Translations under genes and position numbers: made by a program
Assembly: GCA_965250215.1 (NCBI GenBank)
Contig: CBDFNN010000004.1
Location: 744,001-808,000 of the forward strand
From: CBDFNN01 sp965250215
GTDB lineage: Bacteria > Bacteroidota > Rhodothermia > Rhodothermales > DATKEJ01
Length of the DNA stretch: 64,000 nucleotides
Direction: 5' to 3'
Part shown: positions 48,686 to 56,238 of the stretch, one piece after another
Numbering within the stretch: the first letter of the stretch is position 1
Layout: every line of letters begins with the position of its first letter
The notes under the pieces: generated by a model
The model's database searches: none
What the model saw: the letters and a program-made list of their open reading frames with translations, nothing else
What the model was told of the DNA's origin: nothing

Positions 48686-50884
48686 GTGCAAGTTGTGACC
48701 AACTCCTTCAATGAACATATCGCTATTTACCTCGCAAGAAATCTGGTACTTCTCTTTCTCTTAAGCTCATTATCCATAATTGGCATGGGATGTAGCGATG
48801 AACCTGGAGCAACTTTTCTAGAAACGGATCAGACGATCGGAAAGTCTGAGTCCTTCGCAAATCTCGATTCAGAGTACATTGGAACGGATGCTTGTGCCAG
48901 TTGCCACGAGGATATAGTTGAGAGTTACCAAAGCCATGGAATGGCGAACTCCATGTACCCAACAAACAGATTGGGTGCTGTTCCTGATCTAGCTTCGGAT
49001 CCCGTCTACGATTCGAACACGAACTTCTATTATAGATTGGTCAATGATGGATCCGTCTACTATCAGGAAGAATACCGGATAGTGAATGGACAAGAAGAAC
49101 ACCTACTCCGGCATTCTATGGATTGGGTGATTGGAAGCGGCAATGCCGCGAGAACCTACCTTAGCTCTATTAATGACACTTACTTTGAGCTTCCTCTGAC
49201 CTGGTATGCTGATGACAATTCTTGGAAATTGAGTCCGGGCTATGAGAAGTTCAATCAGCGCTTTTCGAGAAGAATCCCTGATCGATGCATCGCCTGTCAT
49301 AATGCCTATCCAGAGAAGACAAGCCCCAAAGAAGGTCAATTCTCTACAATGCCCGAAGGCATAAGCTGTGAAAGGTGTCATGGACCGGGTTCTCTTCATG
49401 CAGACGATCGCCTTGCAATCCCAGAAGTCACGGGTGAGGTTGATCGTAGCATTGTCAATCCTGCGCATCTAACTCTTGACGGTCGAATGGATGTCTGTCA
49501 ACAGTGCCATTTAAATGCAGACATTTCTATAGTTAAGGATGGTGTCGGTGAATTTGGCTATCGACCTTCGAGAGACTATTTCTCTCAATTGGCACTATTT
49601 TCTTCCCAGCTACATTCGAAGGACGAGATCAAGGTGATTTCTCATGTCGAAAGAATGAAATTGAGTGAGTGCTCCATTGCCACCCTTGATACAAGCTCGC
49701 CACTCGAATGCACAACCTGTCATGATCCACATGACGGTTTTCGAGATAAAGGCCCAAGTTATTTCAATGATGCCTGCCTAAGTTGTCATTCCCCAGATTC
49801 AGACTCTATTCTACCCAGTGATTCCGATCACAACTTGGATGCAAGTAATTGCATTTCATGTCACATGCCGAAGGTCTATTCTTCGGACGTTGTCCATTCT
49901 TCCTTTACCGATCATTGGATACGAACGGTCGGTGACGAATCGATTGAGACGCCGAAACTAGAGCCTGAAGAAGTCGACAAGATCTATCCTTTTCTTGAGA
50001 GCCAAACTACCGACGATCGAATATATGAGGGTGTAGCCTATCTTATCAATGGCACAAGGACAAGGTCTGATAAGTTAAGGAGGAAAGGTATTGAGATATT
50101 GGATTCCAATCTCAGTGATACGACGAAATATGCTGACGCTTATTATCAACTTGGTCTTGCTCATCTCGACATGTCTGAATCAGAGGATGCTGCGCGAGCG
50201 TTCAGAATATCAGCTCAGATAGATCCTGAATCTTCCAACACCCTGAATGGACTAGCTCAGGCTTTCGAGGCACTCAATAGATCAGGTTCGGCCATAACCA
50301 AGCTCTATGAGCAGGCCCTAAGATTGAATCCATCAGAGTCGAACATCAGAACAAACTATGCCACATTCCTAGAGGGTCAAGGTCAGTCTACTGCTGCAAT
50401 TTCGGAATACGAAAAGGTGGTCCGGGAAAGTCCAAACATCGCAAAGGGTTTCTTCAACTTGGGCTCAGCATATCTTCGAATCGGAGAATTCGTTAAGGCT
50501 GAGGAGAACCTGAAGGAAGCTTTGCACTTGGATCCGGACTATTCAGAAGCCTTGGGCAATTTGGGTATATTGGCGGCGAGCCAGGAAAAGCTGGATGATG
50601 CATTAGGATATTTTGAGAGGGCACTAGACGCTAATCCTCAATCAAGTGTCGCTCAGGGCAACATGGGCTCCACCAGACTTAATCAAGGTCGTATGGAGGA
50701 AGCCAAGTCCTATCTTCTAGAGGCCATTAGACTGGATAGCTCGAATCTTGACGCCCTTACAAATATGGCCATTCTCTATGTCAATTTAAGTGACGACGCA
50801 AAGGCGAGCGAGTATATAGCTCGTGTTCTAGCTGTAGACCCTCAGAATGCCAAGGCACTTAGTGTTGCGCAGATAATCGGATAG
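48686..50884 (+). CDS. seven-heme cytochrome c with C-terminal TPR repeats, lipoprotein-like
   Basis: 732 residues. A hydrophobic N-terminus ends at Cys36 ('SIIGMGC'), a poor but possible lipobox. Seven CxxCH heme sites start at Cys70, 201, 228, 271, 342, 364 and 389, the pattern of the cytochrome c554/DmsE-like multiheme group ('CERCHGPG', 'CTTCHDPHDGF', 'CISCHMPK'). About residues 485-730 form some seven TPR units ('AYYQLGLAHLDMSESEDAAR', 'GFFNLGSAYLRIGEFVKAEE'). This suggests an exported electron carrier on a protein-binding scaffold. GTG 48686 is the longest start and lies in the duplicated PorV segment; GTG 48695 is an alternative, and neither has a good ribosome site. Confidence 0.92.
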   Translation: MQVVTNSFNEHIAIYLARNLVLLFLLSSLSIIGMGCSDEPGATFLETDQTIGKSESFANLDSEYIGTDACASCHEDIVESYQSHGMANSMYPTNRLGAVPDLASDPVYDSNTNFYYRLVNDGSVYYQEEYRIVNGQEEHLLRHSMDWVIGSGNAARTYLSSINDTYFELPLTWYADDNSWKLSPGYEKFNQRFSRRIPDRCIACHNAYPEKTSPKEGQFSTMPEGISCERCHGPGSLHADDRLAIPEVTGEVDRSIVNPAHLTLDGRMDVCQQCHLNADISIVKDGVGEFGYRPSRDYFSQLALFSSQLHSKDEIKVISHVERMKLSECSIATLDTSSPLECTTCHDPHDGFRDKGPSYFNDACLSCHSPDSDSILPSDSDHNLDASNCISCHMPKVYSSDVVHSSFTDHWIRTVGDESIETPKLEPEEVDKIYPFLESQTTDDRIYEGVAYLINGTRTRSDKLRRKGIEILDSNLSDTTKYADAYYQLGLAHLDMSESEDAARAFRISAQIDPESSNTLNGLAQAFEALNRSGSAITKLYEQALRLNPSESNIRTNYATFLEGQGQSTAAISEYEKVVRESPNIAKGFFNLGSAYLRIGEFVKAEENLKEALHLDPDYSEALGNLGILAASQEKLDDALGYFERALDANPQSSVAQGNMGSTRLNQGRMEEAKSYLLEAIRLDSSNLDALTNMAILYVNLSDDAKASEYIARVLAVDPQNAKALSVAQIIG

Positions 50885-51019
50885 GCCGTGTGTGAGGGGC
50901 ACGTGTCGGTTTCCGGAGGAGGAAGCGTGCCCATTTTCCCTACGCCGTCTACCATTTTTCGAAATAGAAGCTCTTCCTGAACACGGAACACAGCACACGG
51001 AACACTAATGATCCATTGC
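50885..51019. repeat. spacer with GGAACAC words between convergent genes
   Basis: GAACACGGAACACAGCACAC and GGAACACTAATG (50980-51010) use the vocabulary of the 19755-19965 spacer. GGGGCACGTGTC and GGAAGCGTGCCC upstream may pair loosely. No T-run terminator is seen. Confidence 0.45.
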
Positions 51020-52003
51020 CTAGTTTTGGGAATCCCGTTCCGAGATAACTTTGGCAATCACATCAGCATGGACTCTACTGTTCTCGATAAACCACGTCGA
51101 TGTTTTCAAACCACCACAAATAACGCCGGCAAGAAAAATTCCATCAACATTGGTCTCCATAGACTCAGTATTGTGGACGGGCGTCGAAAACTCATCCGAA
51201 GCAATCTCTATTCCCAATTTTCTAAGGAAGTCGAAGTCTGGCTCGTAGCCGGTCATGGCAAGGACCCAGTCGTTGTCAAGATTCTGGATTCCTTCCGGTG
51301 TTTCTATCTGGATATTGTCATCGCCAATTTCTTGAACCGTGCTATTAAAATAGGTCTTGATTGATCCCTCCTTGATCCTGTTCTCGAGGTCGGGTTTGAT
51401 CCAATATTTGACGCTGTCAGTAAATTCAGGTCCACGAACAATCATCGTGACGCGTGCTCCATGTCGGTGACAATCGAGAGCGACTTTTGCAGCTGAGTTT
51501 TTTGCTCCAATAACAACGACATCTTGATTGGAATAGGCATATGGTTCTTTGTAGTAATGGGTAACCTTGTCTAGGCTCTCTCCAGGAATACCAAGTAATC
51601 GGGGCCTGTCAAAAAAGCCAGTTGCCACAATGATATTTCTTGCCTTCACCAAGCCTTTGGAGCAGCTAAGTTCGAAATTTCCGAATTCTCCCGAGATAGA
51701 TTCAACTCTGTTATAAAGCCTAATTTCGAGTTGTTCAATTCTGGCAACATGGCGATAATATTCTATGGCCTCGGCTCTGAAGGGTTTGTACAGTCTAGTG
51801 GTGAAGGGATATCCGCCGATTTCCAGAAGCTCCGGGGTCGAGAAAAATTCCAAATCAGTTGGGTAGTTGACGAAGGAATTAACGAGAGCACCCTTTTCCA
51901 AATTTACCGAGCTCAGGCCAGCTCTTTTAGCTGCAATGCCGCATGCAAGTCCTAGTGGACCGGCACCTATTATCGCGATGTCATACTTAGATGTCGATGT
52001 CAA
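51020..52003 (-). CDS. ypdA: YpdA-family bacillithiol disulfide reductase-like flavoprotein
   Basis: A 327-residue FAD/NADPH protein. FAD-binding 'YDIAIIGAGPLGLACGIAAK' is at the N-terminus, the YpdA-type 'VNYPTDLEFFSTPELLEIGG' follows, then the NADPH site 'DVVVIGAKNSAAKVALDC' and 'VDGIFLAGVICGG'. There is no CxxC redox pair of the thioredoxin-reductase kind, in line with YpdA (Bdr), which reduces bacillithiol disulfide. It implies a bacillithiol-using organism, but the bsh biosynthesis genes are not in this window. Confidence 0.9.
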   Translation of the reverse strand: MTSTSKYDIAIIGAGPLGLACGIAAKRAGLSSVNLEKGALVNSFVNYPTDLEFFSTPELLEIGGYPFTTRLYKPFRAEAIEYYRHVARIEQLEIRLYNRVESISGEFGNFELSCSKGLVKARNIIVATGFFDRPRLLGIPGESLDKVTHYYKEPYAYSNQDVVVIGAKNSAAKVALDCHRHGARVTMIVRGPEFTDSVKYWIKPDLENRIKEGSIKTYFNSTVQEIGDDNIQIETPEGIQNLDNDWVLAMTGYEPDFDFLRKLGIEIASDEFSTPVHNTESMETNVDGIFLAGVICGGLKTSTWFIENSRVHADVIAKVISERDSQN

Positions 52004-52107
52004 AATCTGATTGTTACTATTGAGAATGAAAGAACCCTCGGGCTGAGGGAGGTTCTATTGCGAAAAAATCATGTGATCAAAACTCTGCCGATCTCGCTTT
52101 GAGTATT
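52004..52107 (-). other. short gap with possible terminator
   Basis: The gap between tadA and ypdA (both leftward) contains GAACCCTCGGGCTGAGGGAGGTTC (52030-52053), which folds as GAACC/GGTTC with inner CCTC/GAGG and could terminate or attenuate. No gene is present. Confidence 0.45.
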
Positions 52108-52611
52108 TTAGCTCGAACCCATAATTAGAGGATTGACATTTCCATCTCGTTTTTTTCGAAAAAAGTCGCGGAGCAGACCTTGAGACTCGTCCTCCATGAT
52201 TCCTGACAAAGTCTCGACTTGGTGATTAAGACGCTCATCTCCTGTGAGATTGAACACAGAAGAGCACGCTCCGGTCTTTGGGTCAAGCGCGCCAAAGACT
52301 AAGCGAGGGATTTTGGAAAGAATAATTGAGCCAGCACACATAGGGCAAGGTTCGAGAGTTACATAAATTGTGCATTCGTCCAATACTTTACTTGCAATAT
52401 TTGAACAGGCTGCCGTTATAGCGATGATCTCTGCATGAGCTGTCGGGTCTTGGAGAGACTCGACCATATTGTGACCTTTTCCAAGAACCATACCATTCCT
52501 AACGATTACGGCACCGACTGGGACCTCATCCGCTTCAAATGCCTTTTCGGCCTCTCGGATGGCAAGCTTCATCCACCTCTTATCTGGCTCTAGTAGACTT
52601 TCTAAACTCAT
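52108..52611 (-). CDS. tadA: tRNA-specific adenosine deaminase
   Basis: It deaminates wobble A34 to inosine in tRNA(Arg). 167 residues with the zinc deaminase core: 'TAHAEIIAITAA' (His ligand and catalytic Glu) and 'TLEPCPMCAGSIILSKIPRL' (two Cys ligands); 'EVPVGAVIV' precedes. The start codon overlaps the stop of the arginine deiminase gene as ATGA, which indicates translational coupling. The first 13 residues before 'MKLAIREAEKAF' are an extension; the internal ATG is less likely given the overlap. Confidence 0.94.
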   Translation of the reverse strand: MSLESLLEPDKRWMKLAIREAEKAFEADEVPVGAVIVRNGMVLGKGHNMVESLQDPTAHAEIIAITAACSNIASKVLDECTIYVTLEPCPMCAGSIILSKIPRLVFGALDPKTGACSSVFNLTGDERLNHQVETLSGIMEDESQGLLRDFFRKKRDGNVNPLIMGSS

Positions 52612-53780
52612 AAACTTTTTCTAGAGATTGGAAGGGTCATGCATCGAGGCCCACCTCGGCCTCGGGACAATTCTTTCCCGGCTAATTTGATGGCCATTTT
52701 CTCGTCAGCTTGAAAGCTGCTGTCTCTGTAAAAAGAGAGGAATCCTTCAGCATCGACAATCCGATATCCATGCTTCTTTAGTGTCTCAAAGGTAATTTCG
52801 TTTCGAGCATATCCGACGACGACACCCGGTGCGAGGGTAAAGAGATTGGAGCCATCGGTCCATTGCTCTCGTCGTTGATTCAAAATGTCTAAGCCACCGC
52901 AAGGAATCAGTGTTACGTCTTGGCCCTGAGCCTCGTTAAGTGCTTCCTGGACACTCGGAAGCGTTCGGGTTTGGAGAGCTCCTTTTGATACGGAGTCGAA
53001 AGCTGTGACCTTGTTAAGCTCACCTTGGATAATGGGTGGGAAAACCACACATTCTGTCTGGCTTGCCATTGTAAGCACGGTATCGAGGTGCATGCAGGAT
53101 CTTCGTTTCGGTATGTCCACCATATAGACTTGCTCAATCGATGTCTTTTCGAACAAGGCTTCTGCGATCGTAAATACTCCGCTGAATGATGTCCGCTCAG
53201 AGTGCCCGATTAGCACAACCCTATCACTTATCACTAGCAGATCTCCACCTTCAAATTGTGCGTGCGGGGGAAGCTCGATAATCTTGTCTCTTTTGTCTGC
53301 GAAAAGAGGATGTTTATAAAGGACGGTTTTGAGCATCAGCGACTCTCGAACCCTAACCGCCTTGCTTGGCCGAGAGAGAATAATGTGATCATCCACAACG
53401 GCTGCCAAATCGCGGGTGAACATGAGATTTGGGATAGGGAATGCTGTTATTTCGTGCTTCGATCTGCCGGTGAGCACGAAATCCATGAGTTCATCCGCAG
53501 ACATGGCGGAGAGCTCCTTTTTCCAAGCCAGATAGTTACCGGAAGGCTGCTCTCTTATTAGGTTGTCAATATAGAAGGCACGAGATTCCTCGTCTCTGAA
53601 GCACTCCTTCACCAGCTTTGTAATCTGCAAAACAGAATTTTTTCCAGCTACTTTTTCGAAAACCGAGCACATGGCCAAATGCTCTTCTTGGGCGACATCT
53701 TCAAACAAAATGTCGTCAAAGAGTAACTCCAGCCGATTCTCCGGTGAGACCATGGCTACTTCCGAACCCGGCGTGTTCAC
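52608..53780 (-). CDS. arcA: arginine deiminase family protein
   Basis: It hydrolyses arginine to citrulline and ammonia. Guanidino-modifying-enzyme residues are visible: 'PNLMFTRDLAAVV', 'AQFEGGDLLVI' (Glu/Asp), 'CMHLDTVLTMAS' (His) and the nucleophile Cys380 in 'GRGGPRCMTLPI'. The GTG at 53780 is the first standard start in frame, but codons just upstream (to ATT 53820-53822) read 'NITSEIGQLNQVI', which matches the conserved N-terminal strand of this family. The real protein therefore probably starts further upstream with a non-standard codon. arcB and arcC are not adjacent; it is coupled to tadA. Confidence 0.9.
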   Translation of the reverse strand: MNTPGSEVAMVSPENRLELLFDDILFEDVAQEEHLAMCSVFEKVAGKNSVLQITKLVKECFRDEESRAFYIDNLIREQPSGNYLAWKKELSAMSADELMDFVLTGRSKHEITAFPIPNLMFTRDLAAVVDDHIILSRPSKAVRVRESLMLKTVLYKHPLFADKRDKIIELPPHAQFEGGDLLVISDRVVLIGHSERTSFSGVFTIAEALFEKTSIEQVYMVDIPKRRSCMHLDTVLTMASQTECVVFPPIIQGELNKVTAFDSVSKGALQTRTLPSVQEALNEAQGQDVTLIPCGGLDILNQRREQWTDGSNLFTLAPGVVVGYARNEITFETLKKHGYRIVDAEGFLSFYRDSSFQADEKMAIKLAGKELSRGRGGPRCMTLPISRKSL

Positions 53781-53822
53781 GATGACCTGGTTGAGTTGGC
53801 CAATTTCTGAGGTGATATTAAT

Positions 53823-54232
53823 AGGGCTAAGCGTTATGTGAAATGGGTCAGGAAATAAGAAATCCTTGTATTCGAGGTGAAGGGCAAGGTTGCAGTGAGG
53901 TCAATTTGATGAGAGGATGGGAGGCTGGTGTCTTAACGACTAGAAATTCAGGGCACAAGGGGCGTAATTCGCTCGCGTTTCAGGAGTGCCGCTGATTCGA
54001 TCCTTGGCTAATTAGCAAGACTGTATTCCTAGCCTGAAGAAAGGCTTGGATCTAACAACGAAGCCGTATGAATTGTCAATTATACAGGGAATGAATCTCG
54101 ACTTGTATTCGTCAATAAAGGGAAGCTGGTATTGGAAGCATATATTCTGAGGTCGGCTTCTATATTACATGACTTGTGTCGCGGATCGGAATTCGTCCAA
54201 GACAAATAAAAACCAACCTATAAAGCGAGAAA
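53823..54232. promoter_or_regulatory. divergent promoter region between arginine deiminase and ECF sigma operon
   Basis: A 410-base gap with A/T-rich stretches nearer the sigma gene. I see no word array, no gene, and no box that I would call with confidence. If the sigma factor autoregulates, its site should lie within the last 100 bases (54130-54230). Confidence 0.3.
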
Positions 54233-54817
54233 GTGCCAAGCTCCAGCAATAGTAGACCTGAACGAAGCAGTTCAGATCACGACCTGTTGGCTCTGGCCAG
54301 AAAAGGTGATAAGATGGCCTTTAGATATTTGGTAGAACGTTATGAGCCAGTTGTTGCAGCGACCGTTAACGGGATGTTGGGTTCTGGCGCAGAATCGGAC
54401 GATGTTGGTCAAGAGACCTTCATTCGATTTTATAAGAATCTGGATAAGTTTGAAGAGAAGTCGAGCATAAAGACTTATCTCGTTAGAATCGCAATGAATA
54501 GATCGATCGACGAATTGAGACGAAGGAAGCGGATTTCGGCGAAGCATCAATCGATTGATGATAGTGTGGGAAGTTCGTGGGAGCCGTCGGAAGATGGCGC
54601 CGATCTCTTAGAGAGTAGAAGTCAGCGAGATCTTGTAAGAATGGGAATCAAAAACTTGGCAGAGGATCACAGGGCAGTAATTGTACTTCGAATGATTGAT
54701 GGATATTCGACTAAAGAGACGGCAGAAATTCTTGGAGTGCCTGAGGGCACTGTTCTTTCGCGATTGGCGAGAGCCCAAAAGAGTCTTACAGCTATATTAA
54801 AACCTTACATGTCGTAG
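54233..54817 (+). CDS. ECF-type RNA polymerase sigma factor
   Basis: 194 residues. Region 2 (about 15-85): 'LLALARKGDKMAFRYLVERY', 'AESDDVGQETFIRFYKNLDK' and 'SIKTYLVRIAMNRSIDELRR'. Region 4 (about 130-190): 'AVIVLRMIDGYSTKETAEIL', 'GVPEGTVLSRLARAQKSL'. The order and size are those of an extracytoplasmic-function sigma factor. Start GTG 54233 is used. It is followed after 2 bases by a membrane-anchored anti-sigma candidate and then a Spy-like protein, making a compact envelope-stress operon. Confidence 0.95.
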   Translation: MPSSSNSRPERSSSDHDLLALARKGDKMAFRYLVERYEPVVAATVNGMLGSGAESDDVGQETFIRFYKNLDKFEEKSSIKTYLVRIAMNRSIDELRRRKRISAKHQSIDDSVGSSWEPSEDGADLLESRSQRDLVRMGIKNLAEDHRAVIVLRMIDGYSTKETAEILGVPEGTVLSRLARAQKSLTAILKPYMS

Positions 54818-54819
54818 TT

Positions 54820-55251
54820 ATGGAAAGAAAACAGCTACTAATAGAAAGAGCCATCGATGGTCTATTGACCGAAGGTGAAAGAAAGGAGTTCGATTCTCTT
54901 TTCAAGAAAGATGCATCCTTTGCAGAGCTCTATGATGAGCGAGCGAAGATTGGTCAATTCCTTAGCAAGGGAATTGATGATAGTTTCTCTCCGTTTTTCG
55001 CGGATCGAGTTGTCAAAAGTCTTGTCGGAATACGTGAGGAGGTCGCAAGCCTTTCTCTCGTTGAGTCGCTCGTCTGGTCTTTCAAGCGTGTGGCCTTGAT
55101 ATCCTCTTTTGCTGTCCTAGCCCTGGCTAGTTTCAATACGATGAAAAATCAGTCAGACGATACTGGACGCTCTTTTGTTGAAAAGGCATTTGATATTCCA
55201 GCTGTTACACTTGATGCAGCGCAGGAGGACTTTGGATCGATAATACAATGA
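54820..55251 (+). CDS. putative anti-sigma factor, single-pass membrane protein
   Basis: 143 residues. The N-terminal cytoplasmic part is helical and resembles zinc-less anti-sigma domains ('LLIERAIDGLLTEGERKEFD', 'FAELYDERAKIGQFLSKGID'). One TM segment follows ('VALISSFAVLALASFN', about 90-105) and a short periplasmic tail. There is no HxxxCxxC motif, so it is not a ZAS-type factor. The function is inferred from position directly after the sigma gene and from topology. Its stop overlaps the next start (ATGA). Confidence 0.75.
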   Translation: MERKQLLIERAIDGLLTEGERKEFDSLFKKDASFAELYDERAKIGQFLSKGIDDSFSPFFADRVVKSLVGIREEVASLSLVESLVWSFKRVALISSFAVLALASFNTMKNQSDDTGRSFVEKAFDIPAVTLDAAQEDFGSIIQ

Positions 55252-55742
55252 ACGAAAAGAATAAATCACTCCTTATCATTCTCGCGACGCTTCTTATCGG
55301 TGGCGTCATCGGTGCTCTCATCTGGGGAAGCGTTTCGAATAGGCGTAACGCAGAGATTCGAGGCCTGAGAGCGCCTGAAGGAATGGCTCGATTTCTCCTC
55401 GATCGTTTAGAACCTATTGACGGAGACCAACGGGAGCGGCTGCACATGATCATTGACGAGCATGGGACCACAATTGAATCTATGCGCCAGGAAATGCGCC
55501 AGGAAATGGAGTCTTTTAGAGAAGAACTGTCCGAAGTTTTAAACGACGATCAAAAATCAAGATTGGACAGAATACTAAGATCAGGCGATAAGAGAAGGGG
55601 TCGTGGTGGACGCGGGAGGCTTGGTCCCGAAGGCGATGGTGCACGGCCGGGGCCGGGAAGGCGGGGCTTCAGAGAGAGAAAAGGAATCGATCGAGATTCA
55701 ATTCGGGCTGAACGGCCAAGAGCGAGACGGGATAGTCTTTGA
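55248..55742 (+). CDS. membrane-anchored Spy/CpxP-like (heavy-metal resistance) protein
   Basis: 164 residues. N-terminal TM anchor 'LLIILATLLIGGVIGALIWG', then a periplasmic helical domain with the Spy/CpxP-style pattern 'LEPIDGDQRERLHMIIDEH...MRQEMRQEMESFREELSEVL...LNDDQKSRLDRIL'. The last 50 residues are Arg/Gly-rich ('KRRGRGGRGRLGPEGDGARP') and probably disordered. MRQE occurs twice in tandem. Translation is coupled to the anti-sigma gene by a 4-base overlap. It probably senses or chaperones misfolded envelope proteins, or feeds back on the sigma factor (inference). Confidence 0.8.
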   Translation: MNEKNKSLLIILATLLIGGVIGALIWGSVSNRRNAEIRGLRAPEGMARFLLDRLEPIDGDQRERLHMIIDEHGTTIESMRQEMRQEMESFREELSEVLNDDQKSRLDRILRSGDKRRGRGGRGRLGPEGDGARPGPGRRGFRERKGIDRDSIRAERPRARRDSL

Positions 55743-56025
55743 GTTGGTCCTTTGTCCTTTGTCCTTTGGTCATTAGTAGTTGGTACCTAGTCTGGAGTCG
55801 GCTATAAGGGGGCTTTGTGCACACGTTTCGAGCTTCCAGTCAAATAGACTCCTAGTCTGGTCTTGTTAATTAGACGATGAGCGAGAACTGGTAGCATCTA
55901 GGTAGATATCCGTTCCAGCAGAATCTGAGAGGACTTCGTTATTCAAAAAATGAATTAAAGAACGGTCTTTCAGGGAAGGGAGATGCGGGTACGGCCAATC
56001 ACTAAGAACCAAATACCTGTCCTTA
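55743..56025. repeat. word-repeat spacer between convergent genes
   Basis: The left part is GGTCCTTTGTCCTTTGTCC then TTTGGTCATTAGTAGTTGG (55745-55783). The right part is GGCCAATCACTAAGAACC and AAATACCTGTCC (55993-56022), its loose reverse complement. CCTAGTCTGG occurs twice (55787 and 55851). The middle 200 bases have no gene. Confidence 0.45.
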
Positions 56026-56208
56026 CTATTTCTTCCTTAATGCCTGAACAAAGCGTAGAACGACGGCCACGATGAGCAGAATAATCAGGACTTTGAAGCC
56101 AATTCCGAAGAGTTCGCGTGCCAAATCGAAGATAAATCCCAAAATGGATAGCGCTACCATGAGCACAATGGCCATTATGATAAATTTTATGATTTGGTCG
56201 AGTTTCAC
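56026..56208 (-). CDS. small single- or two-pass membrane protein
   Basis: 60 residues, mostly hydrophobic: 'FIIMAIVLMVALSILGFIFD' then 'GFKVLIILLIVAVVLRFVQA' with a basic end 'LRKK'. The two helices and a charged turn ('LARELFG') look like a genuine small membrane protein. The function is unknown. It starts 30 bases after the leftward kelch-like gene, so the two may be co-transcribed. Confidence 0.65.
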   Translation of the reverse strand: MKLDQIIKFIIMAIVLMVALSILGFIFDLARELFGIGFKVLIILLIVAVVLRFVQALRKK

Positions 56209-56238
56209 TTAACTATGTCTAGTTTTACTTGCAATTAG

